DNA from: Rheum nobile
Lineage: Eukaryota > Streptophyta > Magnoliopsida > Caryophyllales > Polygonaceae
NCBI GenBank assembly: GCA_027886185.1
Contig: WOAB01000127.1
Span: 124,001 to 188,000 of the forward strand
Length of the DNA: 64,000 nt
Reading direction: 5' to 3'
Shown: one piece after another, positions 54,988 to 64,000 of the stretch
Layout: each line of letters begins with the position of its first letter
Numbering within the stretch: position 1 is the first letter of the stretch
Made by a program: the position numbers and the translations under genes
The notes under the pieces: generated by a model
Seen by the model: the letters and a program-made list of their open reading frames with translations, nothing else
Told to the model about the DNA's origin: nothing
Database searches by the model: none

Positions 54988-57524
54988 GTTTTTTTATAAG
55001 GTAAAAATTAGACTGGAAACCACATAAGAGCCGGTTTCTCAGTCTATAGCATCCTTGCGGATGAGAATTACAAATTCTAGATTAGCTCGAATATCTTCCA
55101 AGGAACTCTGCTGGACCTTCTTTGCGATGAAGTCGGCCACCACGTTTGTTTCTCAGAAGACATGAAAAATCTGCACTGAGGAGAAAAGTTGTAAAACACA
55201 CAGGATATCAGAAATTAACATTTCGATATCCCACGGACAATGCCAGATTTGATTCAGAACATTCACAATGGTAAGGTTATTGCATTCAAGTTGAATGTCG
55301 GTAATACCTAATTCATGGGCCTTTACCAAAGCATTTCTAACTGCAAGTGTTTCTGTTTTTAAAGGGGTTGAGGTACCATATTTATCCCCAAAGAGGAAAA
55401 TTGGTTTACCCGTGTTGTTCCTAAGAATGTAGCCAAAGCTAGATTCACCATCAGTTTTGGTGGATCCATCTGTATTGATTTTAATAATGTTATTAGGTGG
55501 TTTTTTCCATTTCTTTGTTGGTCGTCTAACAATGTTCGTTTTATGAATTTTTTGTTTGTCTTCTGCTAAACAGTCAGGGTTCCAGTTCTTCGTCTTATTC
55601 CAGTTGTCAATTTGTTTCTTAATATAAAGTGGTATATCCTTTATGGAATCGACATCATCGTTTGTTCTTCCAAAGCTTTGTTGGTTTCTATAAAACCAAA
55701 TGCCCCACCAAGAGACCATTAATTCTATAAATTGTGATCTATCGGTTTTTTGTCGAATTTCTTCAATGATCTCATTGATTTTTTTGTTTCCTATGTTTAG
55801 GGATCTGATGATGCCAAAGGTATCATAATTCATTTTTTCAATTGTTTTTATGGTATGGTTACATTGGAAAATGAGATGATTCAAATCCTCCAAATGAGCA
55901 TTGCAACGTATACAACCCGGAGGGGTTGCTACACCTTTTTATGTTAATCTAGCTTTTGTTGGGAGTCCATTTTTCATTATTTTCCAGACAAAGTTTTTAA
56001 CTTTGGGATATGTGTCCATCTTCCAGATCCATGAAGAATCATAGGCAGTATAACTCTTGTTTTTGTTAATTAGTTCCATAGCAGAGTTTGTAGAAAACCA
56101 GCCATTTTTGCTAGTTTTCCAGTACATTCTATCATGGATCTCATTTAAGGGTATTGGGATCGAGGTAATTTTTTTGGCTACATCATGTGGTAAACATTGT
56201 TCTAGTAAGTTTTTATTCCAGGTTTTATTTGGCAGCATAAATTCAGCTACCAGAGCATCCTTATTCAAGATTGATTGTGGGTTTATGGTATCACATAAAG
56301 AGGTGTTTAAAACCCAGTTATCTGTCTAGAATTAGATTGTTTTTCCATTACCAACCTGCCAAATTAGTCAAGATTTGAACTCAGCCATGAGTTCAATCAT
56401 TTTGGACCATTGCCAAGAGCAATTTCCTTTTTTTCTCGTAATGAAATAAATGGTTTGTTTTCAAGTATTTTTCAATAATAACTTTAACCCAATAGTTATT
56501 TGGTTCTGCTAGGATTTTCCATAATAATTTGAATTGTAGGGCTTTATTCATGTCTTTAGCTTTTCTCAGTCCAAGACCTCCTTGATGATTTGGTTTACAT
56601 ATTTTTTCCCAACCTATAAGAGGTTTATAGGAGCTGTCTTTGTTCCAAAAAAAGGATCTATTTAACTTGTCAAGTTCATTGTGTGTATGTGTAGGTAACA
56701 AAAAACTTTGAATCAGATAGTTTGGTCTTGATGCCAGATTGATTTTTATTAGTGTTGTTCTTCCTGCTTGAGAAAGAGAGTTTGCTTTCCATTTAGATAA
56801 TTGATGTTGGGTACTAACTAAGAGGTCATCAAAGGTATTCAAGTTAACTCTACCATTAATGATAGGGCAACCAAGATATTTTTCAAGAGATATCATATTT
56901 GTGATTGTGAGAGTACCTTGTATTGCTAATTTCTTTTGGTTGATAACTTTTTTTGTAACTTGAAAAGCCGATTTATGAAAATTAACTTTTTGTCTTGAGA
57001 TTTTACAGTATTCATCAATAATATCCTTGATTTCTTTGCAGTTTTCCTGTTTAGCTTTTGAGAAGATCACAATGTCATCCGCAAATGCCAGAAACAAGAT
57101 TCGTGTTCCTTGTTGATTGATTTGAAATCCTAGAGGATTTCGAGTTCTTTCTGAAGCTTTTTGGAGTTTTCTAGCAAGGATTTCAGATCCTAAAATAAAC
57201 AAGAAGGCGAAAGGGGGTCACCCTGTCGAAGTCCTCTTGATGGTTTAAATATTTCTGTGGGTCCGTTGTTTACAAGTATCAAGAAAGATACCGTTGTAAT
57301 GCATTCTTTTATCCAGTTGATAAATTTTTCATGGAATCCAAACTTTTCCATAATTTTAATAATGAAGTTCCATTCGATTCTGTCATAAGCTTTTTCCATG
57401 TCTAGTTTTAGGGCAATAAAGTCTTCAGTTCCTTTTTTCGATTTAAAAGAGTGACAGATTTCATGGGCAATCAAGATATTATCTTGAATTGCTCTGTTAG
57501 CAACAAAGGCACCCTGAAGGGGGT
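54988..57524 (-). pseudogene. L1-type LINE, 3' part with RT and RNase H
   Basis: The minus-strand reading recovers, in order, RGLRQGDPLSP (near 57215-57245), FADD (near 57080-57095), the RT C-terminus, a CNA/CNH zinc-knuckle-like region (near 55860-55910) and an RNase H domain. The RNase H has NTDGS near 55480 and a KTETLAVRNAL glutamate motif near 55340; the usual third Asp is replaced in LECNNL. A stop at 55153 precedes a tail resembling NVVADFIAKKVQ. Frameshifts occur near 57195 and in an A-run near 56435, and a Trp-to-stop lies near 56330. The 3' end is an A-run on this strand (54989-54996). The 5' part is cut at 57524 by a Copia insertion. Confidence 0.9.
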
Positions 57525-58363
57525 TGTTGGAATGGAACTCTTTGGAACGTCAGTTCCCATGGAGTTCCCTTCCTCTGTTTCTCTTGTTTTGACGATGACA
57601 AACACTTGAACTTAATTGCCTATTCTAGTGTTTAATCTACAGCTGAAAAGATAAGGGAACCAAGTCCAAAGTGAGCTAAGATCAAGATCAAGGGAACTGG
57701 ATGGGAACCGCATCTGTGTAACTACCAATGTTATCTACAGAATCTTTGTGAAGATTTGTTTCCGGATTTAACGCGCCCAGTAGAAGACCTTAGGCGTCAA
57801 GATACACATAGATTATCTTTATATGATTGTGTATATTGTAATTCGGTTAAGGAAATATTTCTTATCTTATCTTAGGTAAGAGATGAAATACCGAATCATG
57901 GATTTATGGAATATGTTTGTTCAAAGAATATCTCCTCTGAGATCTTTCCTTGACAAACATATTGTATAAATACATGACGCTGTTAGTAGGTGAAAGCGAT
58001 GCATTTTCACGAGCCTTAGAGTGCATCAGAAAGAAGAAACAGAAAGAAGAAGTGTTCGAGTTGATAGTGTCGAAGTAAGTCCATTGTGTGTTAATCTGTG
58101 ATTTCTAGGGAACTAGGTTTAGTCTTAGTGAGTTAGACTGAAACAAGATAGTTCGGAAGTTGTAATCACATATTAATATACAAGTAGACTGTTTGAAATC
58201 CTCGAAAGAGGGGTGGTTTTTATCCTAGATAACTAGTTGGTTATCAAAGGTTTTCACCTTAAGTAATTGTTCTTGATAACTTGTTTACTAGTTATTCCGC
58301 TGCCCATAGGAACTGAACACATTTGTGTCTCAGTTCCCTTGAAACTAATGCACAAATCCTACA
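57525..58363 (+). mobile_element. 5' LTR of SIRE-like Copia element 1
   Basis: Starts TGTTGGAATGG directly after LINE sequence and ends CTACA. TATAAATA lies at 57965-57972. It is followed two bases later by the tRNA-Met primer site. 839 bp. Related but not identical to the LTR at 60045-61168, which runs in the opposite orientation. The 3' LTR is not in the window. Confidence 0.85.
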
Positions 58364-58365
58364 AT

Positions 58366-58377
58366 TGGTATCAGAGC
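58366..58377 (+). other. Primer-binding site (tRNA-iMet) of Copia 1
   Basis: TGGTATCAGAGC two bases after the LTR end. Confidence 0.9.
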
Positions 58378-58417
58378 TAGCGCTCTAGATTGTGTGTTTA
58401 CTAAGCAGGTTGTCAAG

Positions 58418-59656
58418 ATGTCTCACAACAACGAACCTGAACTCGGTGTCTCCATCAACAAGCCATACATTCTTAAGAATGGACAAATCAACTGGTGGAC
58501 GCAACAACTCATTGGCTTCATGCAAACCAATGACATGCAATGCTGGTATGTCTTGGAGAATGGGAACTATCCTAAGCCAACTGATACAAAGGATCCCACC
58601 AAGATTCTACCTATCTCTGAATGGACTCAAGAGCATTTCAATCAACAAGAAAATAATGCCAAGGCTCGTCAATACATCTTGAATGCATTGACAAAAACCG
58701 ATCAAGACAAAGTCATTAGCATCAACAATGCTAAGGAGATGTTGAAAGCTCTAAGGGAGTTCAACCTAGGAAGTGAAGACCTTCAGAATAGCAGGAAATT
58801 TGATCTACAAGGAGAATACCACAGATTCAAAATGCTTGAAACTGAAAATGTCTCATCTTATCACTCTCGTTTTAAAATCCTATGCAATGAACTCACAACT
58901 TGTGGTGTAGAACCTGAAGAGTGGTCCAAATCCATGGTGACTATCAACGGACTCAACTCCAAGTTTGAAATGACACAGAGCATTATGCTACAAACTCCTT
59001 CCATCAGAGTTCTCCCTGTTCAGGAACTCATTGGTCAACTCCAGCGACAAGAAGACAAGGCTAAGGGAACTGAGCAAGTGAAAACTGATCAGAGCATTGC
59101 CCTGATGCTGACCAAAGTTATGGAAAGGCTGAAGACTAATGAAAACTCTGATGAAGAAAATGATGATGAGATCACTGCTCTTCTGACTCGCATTGTAAGG
59201 AACTTTCAGAAAGGCAAGTTCCCGAGGAAAGACTTCAAGAGGGAACACAAGGAATTCAGATGCTACCAATGCAACCAGGTTGGGCATCTTGCTAAAAATT
59301 GCCCAAACAAGAAGGAGGATGCTGAACCACAACAGAAAAAGGTGTTGGTTGCTACATCCACATGGGGTGACAATGATGAAGAATCTGAAGGGGAACCAGA
59401 CGACTTATCCGCTGGACAGTGTCTGATTGCTGAAACGTCATCTTCAAGGGAACTCGATACCAGTTCCCTTGACGTCTGTCTCATGGAAAATACAGACCCA
59501 AGTGCTGACTCAGACCCTACTAAACCTGAGGTATCGTCTGCTGAACTCACTGAAACTCTCTCTAAGTATGATAAAAAGCACTTGATTAAACTGATTATCA
59601 AACTTAGCGATGAAAACAACTCTCTGCAAGAAAAGATAACTGAAAATGAAGAATAA
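58418..59656 (+). CDS. gag: Copia (SIRE lineage) gag polyprotein, N-terminal part
   Basis: ATG at 58418 is chosen because the frame upstream to 58394 lacks an ATG. The product has an N-terminal Copia gag domain (KNGQINWWTQQLIGFM near the start, then the helical UBN2-type core to about residue 220). A charged linker follows, then a C-x2-C-x4-H-x4-C knuckle (CYQCNQVGHLAKNC, about residues 283-296). The frame stops at TAA 59654-59656. It then continues in phase from 59657 to about 60043, so the stop is probably a mutation in a longer gag-pol typical of SIRE elements. Protease, integrase and RT are not present because another element is inserted. Confidence 0.9.
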   Translation: MSHNNEPELGVSINKPYILKNGQINWWTQQLIGFMQTNDMQCWYVLENGNYPKPTDTKDPTKILPISEWTQEHFNQQENNAKARQYILNALTKTDQDKVISINNAKEMLKALREFNLGSEDLQNSRKFDLQGEYHRFKMLETENVSSYHSRFKILCNELTTCGVEPEEWSKSMVTINGLNSKFEMTQSIMLQTPSIRVLPVQELIGQLQRQEDKAKGTEQVKTDQSIALMLTKVMERLKTNENSDEENDDEITALLTRIVRNFQKGKFPRKDFKREHKEFRCYQCNQVGHLAKNCPNKKEDAEPQQKKVLVATSTWGDNDEESEGEPDDLSAGQCLIAETSSSRELDTSSLDVCLMENTDPSADSDPTKPEVSSAELTETLSKYDKKHLIKLIIKLSDENNSLQEKITENEE

Positions 59657-60044
59657 ATTTCTTGCTTAACTGATGAGAATGTTGTTTGGTGTAAGAAATT
59701 TGAGGATGCTTCTAAGTCTAGTAACACCTCGCATGTCATTTGTCCTACGTGTGATTTGCATGATAAACTGAATCTTGGTAACAGTTCCCTTGCTAGTTCC
59801 TCACCTGACCATGAATTGCTGATGTCTATCATTGATAAACTTGACTCTCTCTCTGATTGCATTCATGAAAAGATTGTTACTCAAACTGTTTTTGTGAGAC
59901 CTAGGGCTGGAATAGGTTATCTTCCAAATGACTCATCTGACCCCCCTTGTCATGCTGATAGTGACCTTGATAAAGTGTCTAGTGATCTTCAGGCTAGAAA
60001 TGAAAGACTTGATTTAGCTCTTCAAACCTCTGTAGGATCGTGAT
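59657..60044 (+). pseudogene. Continuation of Copia 1 gag-pol, cut by Copia 2
   Basis: In phase with the upstream gag after the TAA. Encodes a Ser/Asp/Leu-rich, probably coiled-coil region (KLDSLSDCIHEKI near 59840-59875) of the type found between gag and protease in SIRE elements. Ends at the terminus of the opposite-strand LTR (60045). Confidence 0.65.
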
Positions 60045-61168
60045 TGTTACAAAATAACTTAAGGAACTCAGAATATGAATTCTAAGTTCCCTTCGCAGCG
60101 GAAATAAACAATCAAACAAATAACAAGTTCCTTATAGTGGAAACCTTTGATTGCCAACTAGCAATCCAGGATAAAAACCACTACCTTTCTTTCGAAAGGA
60201 TTTCAAGGTCTACTTCTTGATTTCTTATCTCTTTTGGTTACAACTTATCCTAGGAACAAACACACAGTTTCTTTGCCTTACACACAGTTAGGCAATCCTA
60301 GATAACTTAACACAATCAATAATTAATCCAAGAAACAGACCTTCACACCTAGGAACTATCACTTACAGTCACAGGAACTTAGCACTCAGCTCTTCTCTTC
60401 CTTGACTGGTTCCTCTTGATCTCGGTTTGCTTTGATGATCTTGTTTGAAGGTTCACACTTGATATTTGCTAATGAGTGTGATTCGTATTTCAGTGCATGA
60501 AGATAATTCTCTTGAGTTAGTCTTCCTTTTATAGAGGATTCTTCGCAGCTTAATCCTCTCTGGGTTCCCACAAATTGAGCTTGCCCTAGGATCAGTGGTT
60601 CTCCTTGGTCCACGTTGTTCTTGGCATGTGCAAACAACCTAGGCAGCTCAGAATCTCTCTTGGTTGGTCAACTACCTCAGACGAGTCTTGCTATGTCATT
60701 GTTCCAATGCTTTCGTCTGAGGTTGAGCAAGTTGGGCGCTTGGGAACTGTCTTCTGGATAGTGACATCTCTATGTCCTGTCGCTTTCATCTTTTCTGTCC
60801 GAGGTTCAGCATTTCTGAGTATCTTGTTGTTTTGTTCTGGACATTGGCAGACCTTTGGAAACTTCGGACAAGTCATTTTCAACAACTTTTGTCCTAGGTT
60901 GTGTGTTCCCAGATTTCTCGGAAATCGCAGCCTTGCATGCTACCTTTCTGGGTACACCTGGGTTCCTCTGGGTTCCTTCTTCTGTCTTGTTCCTTTGGTT
61001 TTCTTTGTCCTGTTTGGTTTTCTTGCCTTTGGTATATTCCTGTGGTTCCTTAAAACACATCTTTGAGATAAAACATTAGTATCATAATATTTGTCATCTT
61101 CAAAAGTAGAGAAACTGAGAAAAGGAACTCTCAGGGGAACCGAGATTCCAGAGTTCCGTTTCCTAACA
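60045..61168 (-). mobile_element. 3' LTR of SIRE-like Copia element 2
   Basis: On the minus strand it starts TGTTAGGAAACGG at 61168 and ends GTAACA at 60045 (1124 bp). CTATAAAAGG on that strand lies at 60525-60534. The preceding polypurine tract (61169-61182) and upstream RNase H identify it as the 3' LTR. Part of it (60120-60200) resembles the Copia 1 LTR. Open frames inside, such as 60605-61066, are spurious. Confidence 0.85.
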
Positions 61169-61182
61169 ATTTCCCCATTTTT
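61169..61182 (-). other. Polypurine tract of Copia 2
   Basis: Reads AAAAATGGGGAAAT on the minus strand immediately before the 3' LTR, the plus-strand primer site of an LTR retroelement. Confidence 0.8.
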
Positions 61183-61801
61183 GATGATGACAAATACAAG
61201 GAACCTGGCAACATAATAGGACTTGAATTTCATGAGACCATATTGAGTTTTAAGGAATTTTCAATATTACAGAGTAATGATGAACATTCAATGGTTGCAA
61301 ATTCCCCCTAAGCAAGTGAACGAGTTTATTTCAAATTCCCCCTTAGAAGTAGAACTAGTTCAGAGTTCCTATTAGTCAAGTGGTTTCCAAAGTTCAAGGT
61401 TCCTATCCTTTTCTTCCCCCTTTTGACATCATCGAAAAGATTAAATGCTAGTTAAGAACAGGATATCCAAGTGAATATGCAAATGCATCAATCCCATAAC
61501 AGAAGCATAATGGAAACTTAGGGCAAAGACAAATTGATCATTGGAACGAAACCAAAAGATAGTCATTAAAACTTAACACTGATCATTATTCATAGAAAGG
61601 ATAAGATAAGCCACAAAACAACACAAACTAAAAACTTAACAACCACCGACAAGAACCAACAACAAAATAACAAACGACGAGGGCTACAACAAAAGCAATC
61701 GTTAGGAAAGACGACATGGGGAAGGAAGAGAGAAGTAGGATCCTAGGGGAAACAACTAGCACGCTGTGATGTTACAGCACTGGGAACCAGAACAAGCGTT
61801 C
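61183..61801. other. Copia 2 region between extra ORF and 3' LTR
   Basis: Non-coding, A-rich on the plus strand, with several aattccccc stretches (near 61300-61345) resembling additional purine-rich tracts on the element strand. No gene. Confidence 0.6.
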
Positions 61802-62968
61802 CTATGGCAGAGCAGCGGCCTCCTCTTCATCAACTTTGTCGTCAGTTCCTACATTTTGGCCTGTGGCCTGATGAGCACCGATTGCATCTTCCCAATTCAT
61901 CTGAAGGACTTTCATCATAATTATCACAGCTGAGCTCATTTTTCCCAACTCTTGTACTTGATCACGGAGGGCGACCGGGATGGCAGTCGAGCCTTCCATG
62001 ATTGCTTTTTCAATACGATCCAAAGCAAAGAGGATCGCAGAGGAGTCTAAAGAGGGGTTGAGCTGTGGTCGGGAGCTAGAAGGGGCCTGGGAACTCGCCT
62101 TTTCCTTAGGCGGATTGGCATGAACGTCAGAAGGGTTGGGCTGTTGTTCCTTTGTCTTCAACTTCCGGACAGTGGCCATGGTAAGGCACTTGCTATAGAC
62201 TGTCTCAGGCAAATCATCTGGGTATTGGTGAAGGTTGGAGAGAATAGACTTGATGATATGAGGGAAAGGTAGGACATGGGAGGCATGAGATGAACAGAAC
62301 TGCATATGAGCCAACACAATGCGAGGGAGATCAATCTGGACACCAGAGAGCACCTTGTCCATAAAAATGGCATCTGTGATGAGAACGTCGTTCCTGTGCT
62401 CCTGTCTGGGAACTAGATTACGAGTGATCCAGAAGTGTAACATCTTGTTTGTGATGGAGAGGTCCTTTGTCTCCAAGGATTGGGGGGAGGCGCTGTTGTA
62501 GATTTTCTTGACCACTGCTCCCTTGGATTTGTAGCCCTTTCCCTTGGGCCACCCCTTTTTCTGAGGGAGAATGCCAAACCCAGACCTGGACTCAATCCCT
62601 AGAGCGGATGCGATGAGGTTGGAGGATAGGGGATAACTGGTTCCCTTCCATATGAGAATAACATCGTTATAGGGACAATTGTCTTTAGCGGGTACAAACT
62701 CGATAGACTGGTAAAACAGGCGGACGACCTCATCAGAAGCAGAGAAGGGCTCAATCAACATCTCGTCCCATCCTTGGTACTGCAGGAGGGAGTGGAACTC
62801 AGCAAGGGCTTCTCCAAACATATTCTCATCTTCTTCTTCCAGTTCTTGTGACCAGAACTTTTTGCCGATTATGAGGGGCTTGAGGATCTTCCACTTAGAG
62901 AAGAGAGAGGAGACGAGACCCAGGGAGGAAGAGGCGAGTTGTGGGATTAGCTTGGAGCAACAGGGCAA
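61802..62968 (-). CDS. SIRE-type extra ORF downstream of pol (putative plant transposon protein)
   Basis: 388 codons on the minus strand, located after the RNase H end of pol and before the 3' LTR. This is the place where SIRE Copia elements carry an additional 'env-like' ORF. The N-terminal 200 residues resemble the putative plant transposon protein domain (conserved Trp/Phe-rich segments around VRLFYQSIEFV and the ITNKMLHFWITRNLVPR segment). The C-terminus is Ser/Pro-rich, then helical, ending acidic. There is no clear signal peptide or transmembrane span, so an envelope function is not supported. Further frames upstream (63010-63289) suggest the ORF originally started earlier and is frameshifted. 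Confidence 0.75.
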   Translation of the reverse strand: MPCCSKLIPQLASSSLGLVSSLFSKWKILKPLIIGKKFWSQELEEEDENMFGEALAEFHSLLQYQGWDEMLIEPFSASDEVVRLFYQSIEFVPAKDNCPYNDVILIWKGTSYPLSSNLIASALGIESRSGFGILPQKKGWPKGKGYKSKGAVVKKIYNSASPQSLETKDLSITNKMLHFWITRNLVPRQEHRNDVLITDAIFMDKVLSGVQIDLPRIVLAHMQFCSSHASHVLPFPHIIKSILSNLHQYPDDLPETVYSKCLTMATVRKLKTKEQQPNPSDVHANPPKEKASSQAPSSSRPQLNPSLDSSAILFALDRIEKAIMEGSTAIPVALRDQVQELGKMSSAVIIMMKVLQMNWEDAIGAHQATGQNVGTDDKVDEEEAAALP

Positions 62969-63700
62969 CCCTTAAAGGTGGTGAGGGCGGAAGGGACGTT
63001 GAGACAAATCTAGCCGTTGAGAAGATTGGGGAGAATCTGGAGCATTGAAGGTTCTTTGCAGCTTTTCTGAACGGTCAATACAAATTCAAAGCTTACCCAT
63101 TCAGAGAGGAGGGAGGTCTGCCAACTGATGGACATGACTGACCTCTGCGATTTTGCCATAAATAGCTTTGGGGGAGAGCCAAAATAGCCGTTGGAAGTAT
63201 GCTTCATCCTGGTTCCTTTCTGACAATATATTCAACGTGCTAGAAGGACAAGTGGGAACCTTTGATGTGGGTTTAAACAATGGAACCAAAAAAATACGTT
63301 CCCATACAAGAAATTAGGGTATGCCATTTATCGTATTGCACAATAATTCTCAGAGAGGGTTTAGGAATGGATCATAGAGAATTAAAGTGAGCAATGAGGC
63401 AGGGGAAGGTCTTAGTACACAATCATCATTTCGGCTTATAGTGTTGGGTTAGAAATATGATCAGATTGTGACTTTTGGGCCATTCAAAGAAACTTGAACA
63501 ATGAAGAAGTGTAAAGAATAATGAGGACCAGAAGGACACGAGCCAGAAAAATTTATCTAAACCCTTTTTAAAGAGACCATTATGAAAAGTAGGGTTTGAA
63601 GCAACATATATAACACAAAGATATCAAGACTCAACAAGTTGACAATCTTAAACTAGACAATCAGGGGAACTGGAAAGGAACCTTTATACTAAAGTCACTA
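62969..63700 (-). other. Copia 2 spacer with frameshifted N-terminal extension of the extra ORF
   Basis: Between the pol end and the 388-codon ORF. Short minus-strand frames at 63010-63207 and 63101-63289 contain sequence such as AYFQRLFWLSPKAIYGKIAE, which fits an upstream extension of the extra ORF. The remainder is non-coding. Confidence 0.5.
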
Positions 63701-64000
63701 CTAGGTTATAGGAATCATTCCTAGTTCCAATCTAAGGTTCTCGAAAGGAACTCTATTCAAGGCTTTAGTGAATATATTTGCAACCTGATCTTCAGTTCTA
63801 CAAAACTTCATAATGATGTTTCCCTTCTCAACATGATCTCTAAGAAAATGATGTCTTATGTCGATATGTTTGGTCCTAGTATGATACACACGATTCTTTG
63901 AAATGTTTATAGCACTAGTGTTATCACAAAGAATTGTAAGAGGGCCATAAGACATACCAAAATCCGCGAGTTGTTGCTTTAGCCAGAGAAGTTGGGAACA
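63701..64000 (-). CDS. pol: Copia pol, RNase H C-terminal end (partial)
   Basis: Open to the window edge on the minus strand. Shows the hallmark end of plant Copia RNase H: LTILCDNTSAINISKN, then HTRTKHIDIRHHFLRD, and a C-terminal DQVANIFTKAL. The catalytic Asp of CDN is present. Stop at 63701-63703. The rest of pol lies beyond the window; with the 3' LTR at 60045-61168 this places the element 5' end to the right. Confidence 0.92.
   Translation of the reverse strand, partial: CSQLLWLKQQLADFGMSYGPLTILCDNTSAINISKNRVYHTRTKHIDIRHHFLRDHVEKGNIIMKFCRTEDQVANIFTKALNRVPFENLRLELGMIPIT

Noticed and set aside
60605..61233. 153-aa hydrophobic frame and its neighbours
   Set aside because: They lie within the Copia 2 LTR and 3' region, on a strand and position without coding role.

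Overview
This is repeat-dense plant nuclear DNA. The evidence is L1-type LINEs, SIRE-type Copia elements, Helitrons, a Tekay/Del-like LTR, interstitial telomere-like CCCTAAA motifs and an integrated plant pararetrovirus (family Caulimoviridae). I see no intact host housekeeping gene, rRNA, tRNA gene or CRISPR array. The species cannot be named from the sequence; a eudicot is a reasonable guess.

Layout. (1) 1-3000 is block A: a 181-bp tandem-repeat tail, a short-LTR retroelement remnant and two minisatellites. A near-identical copy without indels lies at 42396-45395. (2) 3001-24869 is a 21.9-kb patchwork of one pararetrovirus genome of about 7.8 kb. It consists of five alternating-orientation pieces: 3001-3904 (+), 3895-11280 (-), 11282-11727 (+), 11724-17754 (-) and 17753-24869 (+). 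The pieces are joined at 2-10 bp microhomologies. The viral map is leader with tRNA-Met primer site, ORF1 polyprotein (movement protein, capsid, CCHC, protease, RT, RNase H), a 76-aa ORF, a 411-aa ORF and an intergenic promoter. (3) 24870-30250 is a near-identical copy of 47896-53278, made of a truncated Helitron, a short spacer and a truncated large LTR. (4) 30251-33410 is AT-rich DNA with small relics and a G/C-rich promoter-like piece. (5) 33415-35798 is a LINE fragment broken at both ends. (6) 35799-40897 is an older, few-percent diverged paralogue of 45396-47389 plus 50763-51206. It is interrupted by a 2.6-kb gene-fragment-carrying insertion flanked by a 10-bp direct repeat. (7) 41214-42575 holds two outward-facing Helitron 3' ends, telomere-like sequence and the 181-bp tandem array. 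(8) 42396-53593 is the second copy, with a complete Helitron (47390-50762) and a complete solo LTR (51207-53593). (9) 53630-54483 is a poly(A) retroposon with a 26-bp minisatellite. (10) 54988-64000 is a nest: a minus-strand LINE cut by a plus-strand SIRE-like Copia, itself cut by a minus-strand SIRE-like Copia that carries the extra ORF after pol.

Main reading. Blocks A (ending at 3000) and A' (starting at 35799) abut base-for-base in the second copy (45395/45396). The whole 3001-35798 interval (virus, Helitron/LTR patch, promoter-like DNA and LINE fragment) therefore behaves as one composite insertion without target loss or net duplication. This looks like double-strand-break repair with templated filler, although a misassembly must be excluded. 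The viral pieces carry very few stops and are nearly identical to each other. Two of them form a long inverted repeat (arms about 6 kb, spacer about 0.9 kb), which could feed small-RNA silencing of the virus. Proteins are described here but not reconstructed.
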